Shown one piece after another: positions 9,653-17,537 of a stretch of 20,410 bases of DNA. Numbering within the stretch: the stretch's first letter is position 1; every line of letters starts with the position of its first letter. A model generated the notes under the pieces. It was not told where the DNA came from and ran no database searches. It was given only the letters and a program-made list of their open reading frames with translations. The translations under genes were made by a program, and so were the position numbers. The stretch comes from Coptodactyla brooksi (taxonomy: Eukaryota > Arthropoda > Insecta > Coleoptera > Scarabaeidae): assembly GCA_033557675.1 (NCBI GenBank), contig JAWQRM010000689.1:1-20410 (forward strand), written 5' to 3'.

Positions 9653-9689
9653 TTATGACATGGCTGACAACCTTCGTGGCGTTCACTTT
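9653..9689 (-). repeat. Right terminal inverted repeat of the DDE_3 transposon
   Basis: This is the partner of 7824-7860 and ends GGCGTTCACTTT. A separate perfect hairpin begins only 5 bp further out. Confidence 0.75.
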
Positions 9690-9693
9690 ATGC

Positions 9694-9752
9694 CGCTTTA
9701 ACGTCAAAGTGACATTAGCTGTGATATTAGCTGTCACTTTGACGTTAAAGCG
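9694..9752. repeat. Perfect 21-bp-arm hairpin beside the transposon
   Basis: Arms 9694-9714 and 9732-9752 are exact reverse complements, with a 17-nt loop that itself contains a direct repeat (ATTAGCTGT twice, overlapping the arms). The hairpin starts 5 bp beyond the right transposon end. Its arms (CTTTAACGTCAAAGTGACA) echo the CAAAGTGA of the transposon terminus. It may be the joined ends of a small element or a stem of a MITE. Confidence 0.85.
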
Positions 9753-9759
9753 ACGTACG

Positions 9760-10420
9760 TATGAAATTTTAATAGCTCACTTTTAGCAAATCAGTCATTA
9801 AATTCGAATTAAAAATAAAATATCGTCTACAACACGGGATTAAACTGAGTTTTATGCGTTCGGGAAATTAAAACTTAACATTTCTCCCTCGGGGATAATA
9901 CTCTATTTTAATTCCTTGTTGTATAAACAACTATTAGGGATTTGTGTCCGTAATGGAGCAAAAAAGTTTTGTTTACATACACCTGAATAGTAGGTCAACT
10001 AACAGTTCTGGCGACATTCGTTGTATGTTGAAGCCTGCGAGAAATTCAAAATCGGGATAAAAACCTTATCAATCAATATATTAAGCTACACTGATCTATT
10101 CATTTATAAAGTTGAGCTTGGCATCTGTGAGTGTAACCCCATAACCTAATTCGTTTTTGTTTTCTTCAGAATGTTCTCGTAGTAAACTGTTTTTGGAGGT
10201 TTTTGGAAGTCCATAGAATGTTTTAAAAGTGAATTGTTGTTTTAAATATTTTCAATGTAACTACTTATTACATTGGCCGTATGTATGCAGTGTATATTTT
10301 TGGACAAGGCATAGCCAATTAAAAGAAACGCTAGAATCGGCAAGTAAGGCGGGAGTGGGGATGAGCAGTGAGCTCGTCGTCCGTCAGTAGCAATACGAGT
10401 ACAACGGTGGCCCACCGAAA
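9760..10420. other. Gene-free stretch between two transposons
   Basis: I see no coding region or repeat that I can name. The stretch from about 10340 to 10420 is somewhat richer in G+C than the rest. Confidence 0.5.
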
Positions 10421-10722
10421 ACGAACCATTCCGGTTTTTTCCAATTGGGTAGATGCATTAGAAATCGCTTGAACTCGTCAACTTTCGTTTTTAGGGGGAA
10501 CAAATGTTTGGGTAATTTCAACCCATTAACAGCAACCCCTTAGAGGGGGTAAGCATCGACCTTGAAATTTTAAATGGAAAGAGTGGTCGAGTGATACCTA
10601 ATTTTGAAGATTTCATAAAGGTCTATTCATTTGCCAATGGTTTTCACTTTCATATCTTATCCTATTCACTCGCGTCATTTTAACGTCGACAACTGTCAAA
10701 TAAGTTTTATTTGTTTTATAAC
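10421..10722 (+). repeat. Left long terminal inverted repeat
   Basis: About 300 bp, roughly 80-85 percent identical by eye to the reverse complement of 11475-11874, with one internal deletion of about 80 bp relative to its partner near position 10640. Confidence 0.7.
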
Positions 10723-10775
10723 GACGAAACAAATACAGCAAAAATTAAAAATGATTAACAAGGCCCTAGGTGATT

Positions 10776-10827
10776 AAACTGTCAAAGTTATTGCCAAATC
10801 AATGTTTGGCAATAACTTTGACAGTTT
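10776..10827. repeat. Perfect 23-bp-arm hairpin inside the transposon
   Basis: Arms 10776-10798 and 10805-10827 are exact reverse complements with a 6-nt loop. It lies between the long left inverted repeat and the transposase remnant. A weaker TGTCAAA/TTTGACA arrangement also precedes the related transposase start at 20337, so the hairpin may be a regulatory or transposase-binding part of the family's 5' region, or the relic of a small nested insertion. Confidence 0.85.
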
Positions 10828-10859
10828 GACCATTCTTTTAAATTTCATTCTAACTAAAC

Positions 10860-11320
10860 CTGGATAAGTAGCTTTAAAGCGTCTCTTTACTTTAAACATG
10901 ATGATTGTGTCAGGAGAACCGTCAGAGTTTTTAACGACAGTCATCCAGATAAGCGTTTAGCGCATAAGTACGAAAGTGAAGTTATTAGGAAGTTTCGAGA
11001 AACAGGATCTGTTCAGAACAAAAAAAAAGAAACGTCGCTAATCCGGTAGTTAATGAAGCAACGGTGGTGGCTGTTGTAGGCGATGTAACAATTGATCCCA
11101 CACGTAGCACAAGGAAACTATCCGTTGTTTCAGGAATCCCACGCACCAGCATTCAGATAATCCCGAAGAAACATAAATTCCACATATACAAAATTAAATT
11201 AGTCCAAGAATTAAATGAATAATGATCTTCAATTTCTTTTAAATATTTGTTTTACCGATGAATGTACTTTCCTTGTGAATGGTGAAGTTAATAGATGTCA
11301 AGTAATAGGAATCACTTTGA
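10860..11320 (+). pseudogene. DUF4817-type (IS630/mariner-related) transposase, N-terminal half, broken
   Basis: Several frames together give the helix-turn-helix half of an insect transposase. HPDKRLAHKYESEVIRKFRETGSVQNKKK lies at about 10942-11030, where the phrase KF-x-E-TGSV-Q is typical. Then come dP-x-x-StRkLS-like sequence, VVSGIPRTSIQ, KKHKFHIYKIKLVQELNE (about 11165-11222) and, after a frameshift, CFTDECTFLVNGEVNRC (about 11249-11300), which holds the first catalytic Asp (FTDE-x-x-F). The rest of the catalytic core is missing, because the right inverted repeat begins soon after. The same family starts anew at 20337. The protein would bind the element ends through the N-terminal HTH and cut there; this copy is dead. 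Confidence 0.7.
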
Positions 11321-11474
11321 AACACGTTTATAATACTGCATCGAACTTACTGGTGGACATTCTCAGCATTTGATAACTTAGAACGTCTTATTTGACTACT
11401 ACTTTAATAGTTTGAACTTTATGTTGTGGATTGTTATTATTTTGGTTAATTGATTATTATTTTTTGAAATTGAT

Positions 11475-11874
11475 TATTAGAAAACAAACAAAATTTATTT
11501 GGCAGTTGTCAATATTAAAATGACGCGAGTTAATACGATAAGATACGACTGTGAAAACCATTTTCCTCCAACTCGATGACTAAATTGACGAACTTTACAT
11601 TAATTCATAAACTTTAACGGACCGCCATTTTGAATCGATTTGACCGAATGACGTGAAATTTAGCAAATTGATAGACCTTGACGAGACCTTCAAAAGAGGT
11701 ATCACTCGATCCCTCTTTCCAATTAAAATTTCAAGGTCGATGCTTACCCCTTCTGGGGAATTGCTGTTAAGGGGTAGAAATTACCCAAAAACCTGTTCCC
11801 CCTAAAAACTAAAGTTAACGTGTTCGAGCGATTTTCGATGTATCAACTCAATTGGGAAAAAAGGGGTGGTTCGT
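11475..11874 (-). repeat. Right long terminal inverted repeat
   Basis: This is the longer partner of 10421-10722. It contains the block 11560-11640 that the left arm has lost. Its outer end GGTTCGT abuts the Penelope-like remnant. Confidence 0.7.
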
Positions 11875-11881
11875 GTATACA

Positions 11882-12628
11882 TAAATGTTCCTACAAAAAC
11901 TGGAAGAGAAAATAAATGAAGAAATTGAAAAAAAAATTCTTCAATCAGATATGTAGATGATATAATATGCACCACAAAGCACCCACAAGTATATGACATA
12001 TTAAATCGCATCAATACAAAACAGTGTAAAATACAATTCACATATAACAAAGAACACAGCATAAAACAAAGAAAACAAATTAAAATATAAGATTTATAGA
12101 AAAATGATGCATAATCAGATATATCAGATATATCATAAACAGATAACATAATCCATTACATGTCAGCGCATCTCAGGTAACCGAAGAAAGCACCATTTGG
12201 AACCTTACTCCATAGGCTGGAAACATTTCAATGCAGAAGGAAGATTACAAACAAGAATTACACTTTATATTACAAATAGCTAATAAAAACTGCTACCCAA
12301 CAAGATTAGAAACTACAATACACGAAAATATAAGAAGCAAAAGGAAGCACACCCAAACAAGAAACAATACGATAATGAAAGACGAATCGCAATGAACTAC
12401 ATTCATATACTCAGGACCCTACATTCACCGCACAACAAGAATATTCAAGAAACACAACTTAAATATTGTATTCCGGACTGCACACGACATAAGATTTGCA
12501 ACGCAGCCAACAATAGAAGAAATCAACGAAATGGAGTAATTCGGAACATACAAAATCAAGTTGATTTTGAAAAACCGAATGAAAAAACCGGCTTACTAAA
12601 TTGTGGATATGGACCTCTGATTTTGTAG
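11882..12628 (+). pseudogene. Penelope-like element: reverse transcriptase to GIY-YIG start, broken
   Basis: Frame 1 carries the RT catalytic box RYVDDI (YVDD at 11950-11961) followed by LNRINTKQCKIQFTYNKEHSI, the usual order in Penelope-like RTs (box C, then N-x-x-x-x-x-IKFT-x-E-x-E). After several stops, TDNIIHYMSAHL and PKKAPFGTLLHRLETF follow (12139-12225), matching the TD-x-I-x-x-x-S-x-HP-x-x-K-x-A-F-x-x-L-x-x-R thumb region. Frame 3 then gives LHFILQIANKNCYPTRLETTI (12258-12320), FIYSGPYIHRTTRIFKKHNL (about 12399-12460), IVFRTAHDIRFATQPTIEEI and finally FGTYKIK (about 12541-12561), which is where the GIY-YIG endonuclease begins. The rest of the nuclease is missing. Penelope-like elements prime reverse transcription at the nicked target. 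The 5' half is absent; sequence starts exactly at the neighbouring transposon's end. Confidence 0.75.
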
Positions 12629-12703
12629 CAAGTTAGTGAATGGTTACCACTTAACTAAAACCAGGAGGGTTATTGCTCGACGCATGTCAGCATCGTCGGA
12701 AGC
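12629..12703 (-). ncRNA. Hammerhead-ribozyme-like motif (copy L4), stem II deleted
   Basis: On the minus strand from 12703: GCTT (stem I), CCGACGA (core-like), then directly TGACATGCGTC with the stem III loop and cleavage triplet seen in L2, and GAGCA (stem I 3' side). All of stem II is missing, so it cannot be active. The downstream minus-strand flank (AACCC, GGTTTTAGTTAAGTGGTAAC, CATTC) follows the same order as the flank of L2. It sits on the strand opposite to the Penelope-like ORF and immediately after it. Confidence 0.45.
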
Positions 12704-12740
12704 GACCAAAGGCAAAAGGGACCTTTTGTCTTTGGTCGCT
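12701..12740. repeat. Near-perfect 40-bp palindrome
   Basis: Arms 12701-12719 and 12722-12740 (AGCGACCAAAGGCAAAAGG and its partner) are 19 bp with one mismatch and only 2 bp between them. It abuts hammerhead-like copy L4, as the purine/pyrimidine inverted repeat abuts L1 and L2. It may be the centre of the same inverted-pair structure. Confidence 0.85.
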
Positions 12741-12749
12741 CTTTCATCT

Positions 12750-13324
12750 TACTGTATCATAGTGTTTAGAATATATTTTAATTAACTTGTACACTACGGG
12801 ACCCGTAACCGTCAAAATGTTTCTTACGTCAATTTGGCGTATTAAACATCACAGGCGTGTTTTCTCTGGTGTTCTATGCGTGAATATGTCTCTCCGTATT
12901 TATCCATAATTAACCACAGCAAAGTTAATACATTAGCTTTCCATGAGAGGTTGTTTTCCACCTTTTTATTTATTTAAATATAAATAAAAATTAAGGCATG
13001 TTATTGTGATGTTATTCACCCCACCTGACAAAACGATGTTTACAATATGGAAAGGTATGTTGGCGTGGTCAATAACTTACGGATCAGTCAGTAATAAACC
13101 TAGTTGAAGTTAGTTTCCCACCTGCATTTCCTAACTTATCAACAAGATTACTACGCCTTTGGAAAATATTGAATTCTGTTTAAATTTGGAAATGTCCTTC
13201 TTTCACTGAACACCAAACATCTCTAAGCATTGTCTCGGTCCAAAATACCTCTCCACAATTCATACTCATATAAATCATACAATTCAACCATTCATACTCA
13301 TATAATAAAAGTATTTAAATAAGT
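12750..13324. other. Gene-free stretch
   Basis: AT-rich sequence; no coding region or named element recognised. Confidence 0.5.
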
Positions 13325-13726
13325 ATACATTCTCATAACTGCCCATACATAATAAGAGATAATTGAGGATGAAGATAAAATATATAATACGTTTTTACTA
13401 TCATTATTGTATGAAAGAATCAGTGTGCAGGATATTTCCATAATATAAATTTATAATTATATCGCTACAATCATTATTATCTTAATTAACACTACTCTCC
13501 TAATTTTGGATTTCACTACAAAAAACAGCAAAAGGAAAATGTGACTGATAAACGTAATCCTCCTAAAGATAATAAATGCTCGTAAGTGGTGTTAATCATT
13601 GCCTTTTATTTATTTTCGAAGAACAGATATGTTTCTGTTGATTAGAAACTAATAAACAAATGCATTTTAAAAATATGTTTTTGTTGATTCTGCTTTACAG
13701 AAATAATATTGTTTTATACTCGTTTT
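13325..13726. repeat. Dispersed repeat, copy A
   Basis: Starting near GTATACATTCTCATAACTG, this 400-bp sequence matches 16897-17300 along its length with scattered changes. Its second part (13490-13726) is the 237-bp monomer that is tandemly duplicated at 17065-17537. Copy A has a 15-bp insert (GACTGATAAACGTAA) and a single ATGCATTTTA where the other copies have two. It ends at ACTCGTTTTC, where LINE sequence takes over. No coding capacity; a short-element or satellite-derived repeat is likely. Confidence 0.85.
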
Positions 13727-15308
13727 CGAAGAAGGGGCGCTGAGAAACTGGAAAACAAAATGAAAATGTATAAATTAGATGTGCTAGCCCTGTAGGAAAC
13801 TAAACAATTAGGGGATGACATAATACATATAGAGGATCATACGTTCTTTAAGAGCGGAGAAAAGCACAGATACTTCGGAACCGGTTTCATAATAAACACA
13901 AGGATAAAAAGATTGGTAGTAGATTTTAAATCGATATCTGAAAGGATATGCTACTTAAGATTACGTGGAAAATACAGGAAAATAAGCATTATAAACAGCC
14001 GTGCACCCACAGAAGATAGAGACAAGGAAGTCAAAGACGAATTTTATGGGAAAATAGAAGGCATACTAGAGGAAATACCGAAGTTCTACATCAAAATAAT
14101 GTTCGGAGACCTAAACGCCAAAGTGGGAAAGGAGAAAGCATGCCTAGATGTAACGGGGGGGAAAGAGTTTACATGAAGAGAGCAATGAAAATGGAAAAAA
14201 AGCTAATAGAATTTGCAGCAGAGAATTATATGAAGATCATAAGCGCACACTTCAAGAGGAAGGACATACACAAAGCGACATGGATCTCCCCAGATGGAAA
14301 AGTAAGAAATCAAATAGACCATGTACTAGTAAAAAGCAAACATCGCAGAGCCATCAGAAGCTACAGAAGTTATAGAGGAGCAGATGCCAGCAGCGACCAT
14401 ATATTGGTCATATCAAAACCCAGACAGGACCTTCCAGTGAAAGGAAATACAAACAGAGGAAGGCAGCGATATCGAAAGAATCAAAAATCTGGAAAAGGAA
14501 ATAGACGCAAGTTTAGAAGCACAAGATTCAACAAACGATGCAATAGAGGAGAAATGGAATGGAATCAAAGGAGCAATGACTGAAAAAAAATGAAAAGAAA
14601 CACTGACTGGTTTGACGAACACTGTGAGAAAGCATTGACAGAGAGAAGCAAGGCAAAAATCGAAAGAGACAGAAAGAGAACGCAGGAGACGGAATAAAAT
14701 TATATAGAAAAAAGGAAAGTAGCCAAACGAATCTGCAGACAAAAAAAAATCAGAAAAAACTAGAAGCACAACTAGCAATAATAGAAGAACAATATAATAA
14801 TGAAGAGGTAAGAACCTTTTATAAAGAAGTCAAGAAAGCAAGACAAACTGCGAACACTAAAATGATATATGAAGCAAAGATGGCGCACTGCTTGGAGACA
14901 CGGCAGAAAAAGTAAACAGATGGGCAGAATACTTTGAGGAATTGCTGAATGAGGGGAACAATACACACTGCGATCGGCAATACAAAAAACACGAGAGCAT
15001 GCAGAGAACGCTGATCAAGATGAAGTAGAGGCACCGACAGCTCAAGAAGTTCAACAAATGACACACATGCTGTAAAATAATAAAAGCGCGGGGGGAACTG
15101 GCATTCCAGCAGAGGTTGTAAAGAAAGGAGGAGAGAGACTTCATAGGGAAATATATAGTCTGATTTTAAGAGTTTGGCGGGAAGAGAAAATGCCGAAACT
15201 ATGGAGTAGGGCGATCATATGCTCAATCTTAAAAGAAGGCGATAAAACGCTGTGTAAAAATTATAGGGCAATTGCCCTGCTGGAGGTAGTGTACAAGATC
15301 ATGGTAAT
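13727..15308 (+). pseudogene. LINE (craniofacial-development-protein-2-like) endonuclease and start of RT, broken
   Basis: A non-LTR retrotransposon ORF, truncated at both ends. The endonuclease (target nicking) starts near 13735 with GAL, a frameshift, then EKLENKMKMYKLDVLAL; a TAG at 13793 replaces the usual Gln of ALQE. It continues with the blocks FGTGFIINTRI, SERICYLRLRGKYRKISIIN, and FGDLNAKVGKE (14103-14135). Near the run of seven G at 14155-14161 the frame is lost, then EESNENGK appears in frame 3 and LIEFAAENYMKII in frame 1 after an A run. KATWISPDGKVRNQIDHVLV and RGADASSDHILV complete the nuclease (catalytic SDH). A linker (IEEKWNGIKGAMTE, WFDEHCEKALTERSKAKIERD) and VNRWAEYFEELLN lead into the RT (GGTGIPAEVVKKGGERLHRE, VWREEKMPKLWSRAIICSI, LCKNYRAIALLEVVYKI). 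It stops before the RT catalytic box. The exact LINE clade is uncertain. Confidence 0.85.
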
Positions 15309-16550
15309 ATAATAATTTGCGTTTCCGTCGTTTTCTTGAGATTCTGTTAACCGATAAATAAATCAAACCCGGGGAGTTTGGCAGCGTGAGATTCTCTTCC
15401 CCCTCATTTATATTTATTATTTTGGGACTTTTCGTGACCTGGCAAGATAGTTAGTTCTCCGAAGTAGGATCTTAACCATAAGTGTTTATGGGATAAGGGT
15501 AGGACAGTTGTGCATTGTAGCTGAAAGGATGTAAGTCGTAAAAGACAGACGTGATTAATTTATCAACACTGAATGTGAAAGCTTAAGCTTAAGATAATAG
15601 TTTAATGTCAAACGTCTGGCCTTAGTGTCGTTTTCTAATTGGTTAGGATTTTAGGAGAGATGACCAATCATGAGGCTACCCCCTCTTGTAGGTCAAGAAA
15701 CGTCCCAGCCCTCAAACATTTTGGAGAAAAAGTTAATGTTCAAAAATAATCACTCTTGATGTAGAGAGCTTCCAACCAACTTGTGGTTTTGTTTGTGCTC
15801 GTGTACTCTGTGACGATATTGGGTGCTGTTAAGTGCTTAGCCACTGTCTGGAATTACTTAGACAAATACCTGCTGATTGAGTACACGTAAGTCCTAAATA
15901 CTCTTTTTGTTGTTGATTTGACATTAATTATTCAACTTGTGTCAATTTATTACCATTGATCCGTGAGAGTCTCCAGAAAGGTTGGAATTACTTAATTTTT
16001 TTCTTTCTCTTATCTTCACTTATAAAGTTGTAGGTTTAAAGTTGGTTTGTATTCTGTGGAGTAATATATTTTGTTATTAAATTGTTGGATTTTTATTTTA
16101 ATTGTTTTTACTTTATTTAAGCCTAGGACCTCTATGGTCTGGTAAGCTGAAATATATACCGTGTGAGAAAATCAAGGTTTTCCCACACGAGCTCGCTTGA
16201 TCTACGGCGCGAGCCCTTAGTAAGACTTCTAAAGTTATGGCAGTATGTACTCATGTCTGGTTGAAATCGTCTTACGCACACTTGTTTTTTTAACTACTAT
16301 CAATAAATGTTCATTCATCTCTTTTCGAACGTTTAAGTTCGACGTACAAACAAAAATTTCATTTTTACTCAAATAATAGGTCACTTTAAAATAAAATAAT
16401 TCTAATATTTGAAAATAAAACTAAATGAAAGATTCCTCCTAATTTAAAGATGCCTCTTATTTCGCCAAACAATACCCTAACCTGTCGTAGTAATTTCTTC
16501 TCAATCTGGGTAGTATTTCTGGTGTACTAGTTTGATGAGCTTAAATAATT
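15309..16550. other. Unassigned stretch with two small hairpins
   Basis: No coding region recognised. A 12-bp-arm hairpin with one mismatch (CGTGTGAGAAAA with its partner) lies at 16160-16189, followed by a 6-bp one (GCTCGC/GCGAGC) at 16191-16214. The GC level and motif content differ from the AT-rich background, and the sharp start right after the truncated LINE suggests inserted material of unknown type. Confidence 0.4.
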
Positions 16551-16559
16551 TTTATTATG

Positions 16560-16785
16560 ATCTCATTCAAATTTCAAGTGACGTTGGCGACAACTTGTCG
16601 CACAAATTATCGTTCCGAATACATTGACAATACGCAACGCGATGTAACTAGACGATTTTCGAAAGCAACTACGTATAAATTTACAACTTCTACCAAAGAA
16701 TTGCCGCTCAAATACCACCTGATAATTTGAACTCTCTCGGCGGTTGTAAAACCGGTTGAGATGTGTGTTCGTCAAAGCTGTCGAG
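16560..16785 (+). other. Possible first exon of an unknown + strand gene
   Basis: This 225-bp block is richer in CpG than its surroundings and ends at a consensus donor (TCGAG|GTAAGTG, exon end at 16785). An ATG at 16761 would give MCVRQSCR before the junction. No downstream exon was recognised, so it may be a non-coding leader or chance. An 88-codon open frame on the minus strand (16563-16829) overlaps it and matches nothing known. Confidence 0.2.
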
Positions 16786-16896
16786 GTAAGTGCACGATTC
16801 GCTAATTGTCGTGCGACCTCCGGGATCACCCGACTAGACCGTCAATTAGACAATGATATGATATCCGTATGCGACAAGGTGTATTTTCCAGCACGG

Positions 16897-17300
16897 TATA
16901 CGTTGTCATAACTGTCCATACATAATAAGAAATAATTGAGGATGAAGATAAAATATACAATACGTTTTTACTATCATTATTGTATGAAAGAATCAGTGTG
17001 AAGGATATTTCCATAATATAAATTTATAATTATATCGCTACAATCATTATTATCTCAATAGTAACACTACTCTCGTAATTTTGGATTTAATTACAAAAAA
17101 CTGCAAAAAGAAAATGTGTATCCTCCTAAAGATAATAAATACTTGCAAGTGGTGTTAACCATTGTTTTTTATTTATTTTCTTAAAACAGATATGTTTCTG
17201 TTGATTAGAAACTAATAAACAAATGCATTTTAATGCATTTTAAAAATATGTTTTTGTTGATTCTGCTTTACACAAATAATATTGCTTTATACTCGTTTTT
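16897..17300. repeat. Dispersed repeat, copy B
   Basis: Homologous to 13325-13726 over its full length, starting GTATACGTTGTCATAACTG. Its second half, 17065-17300, is a 236-bp monomer directly followed by another. It has a small internal duplication (ATGCATTTTA twice). Confidence 0.85.
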
Positions 17301-17537
17301 CACTATTCTCCTAATTTTGGATTTAACTACAAAAAAACGGCAAAAAGAAAATGTGTATCCTCCTAAAGATAATAAATATTTGTAAGTGGCGTTAATCACT
17401 GCTTTTTATTTATTTTCGAAAAGCAGATATGTTTCTGTTGATTAGAAACTAATAAACAAATGCATTTTAATGCATTTTAAAAATATGTTTTTGTTGATTC
17501 TGCTTTACAGAAATAATACTGTTTTATACTCGTTTTT
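17301..17537. repeat. Dispersed repeat monomer, copy C (tandem with B)
   Basis: A 237-bp head-to-tail duplicate of 17065-17300, sharing the doubled ATGCATTTTA and the CTCCTAATTTTGGATTTAAC start. B and C share features absent from A, so the tandem duplication is younger than the split from A. Confidence 0.85.

Larger units (their letters stand above)
7824..9689 (+). mobile_element. DDE (IS630/Tc1-related, DDE_3) transposon with 37-bp terminal inverted repeats
   Basis: The 37 bp at 7824-7860 are the reverse complement of 9653-9689 with three mismatches; the outer ends read AAAGTGAACGCCACC and GGTGGCGTTCACTTT-like. They bracket 1866 bp that hold a degraded DDE_3-type transposase in the middle (about 8343-9010, +). 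Repeats and gene together define one autonomous-size element that has since decayed. The bases just outside the two repeats do not show a clear TA or other duplication, so the true ends may lie a few bases further out. The interior outside the transposase (7861-8340 and 9010-9650) has no other gene; a 12-bp imperfect hairpin sits at 7937-7974. Confidence 0.75.
10421..11874. mobile_element. DDE transposon with long (about 300-400 bp) inverted repeats
   Basis: Sequence from 10421 to about 10722 pairs, over its whole length, with the reverse complement of about 11475 to 11874. Matching landmarks in order are ACGAACCA at the outer ends, TTTTTAGGGGGAACA, TTGGGTAATTTC, GCATCGACCTTGAAATTTTAA, TCGAGTGATACCT, TGACGCGAGT and GACAACTG-CAAATAA at the inner ends. 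The left arm lacks about 80 bp present in the right arm (near 11560-11640). The 750-bp middle holds a hairpin and a truncated transposase, so the element is internally deleted. No target-site duplication is clear. Penelope-like coding sequence starts right at the right-hand end. Confidence 0.75.

Noticed and set aside
11802..12149. 115-codon minus-strand ORF
   Set aside because: Antisense of the Penelope-like RT (YVDD box on the + strand) and of the transposon end; Phe/Cys/Ser-rich and unrecognised.
14413..15144. Four minus-strand ORFs of 64-121 codons
   Set aside because: Antisense shadows of the LINE linker and RT region, whose + strand homology is clear.
15379..15390. TGGCAGCGTGAG, like a tRNA primer-binding site after an LTR
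   Set aside because: No LTR pair, polypurine tract or gag/pol sequence was found nearby, so an LTR retrotransposon is not supported.
16563..16829. 88-codon minus-strand ORF with cysteines
   Set aside because: No recognisable motif or splice context; not supported as a gene.
17065..17537. Regularly repeated sequence considered as a CRISPR array
   Set aside because: The units are 236-237 bp head-to-tail copies without short repeats and unique spacers, in a eukaryotic context.
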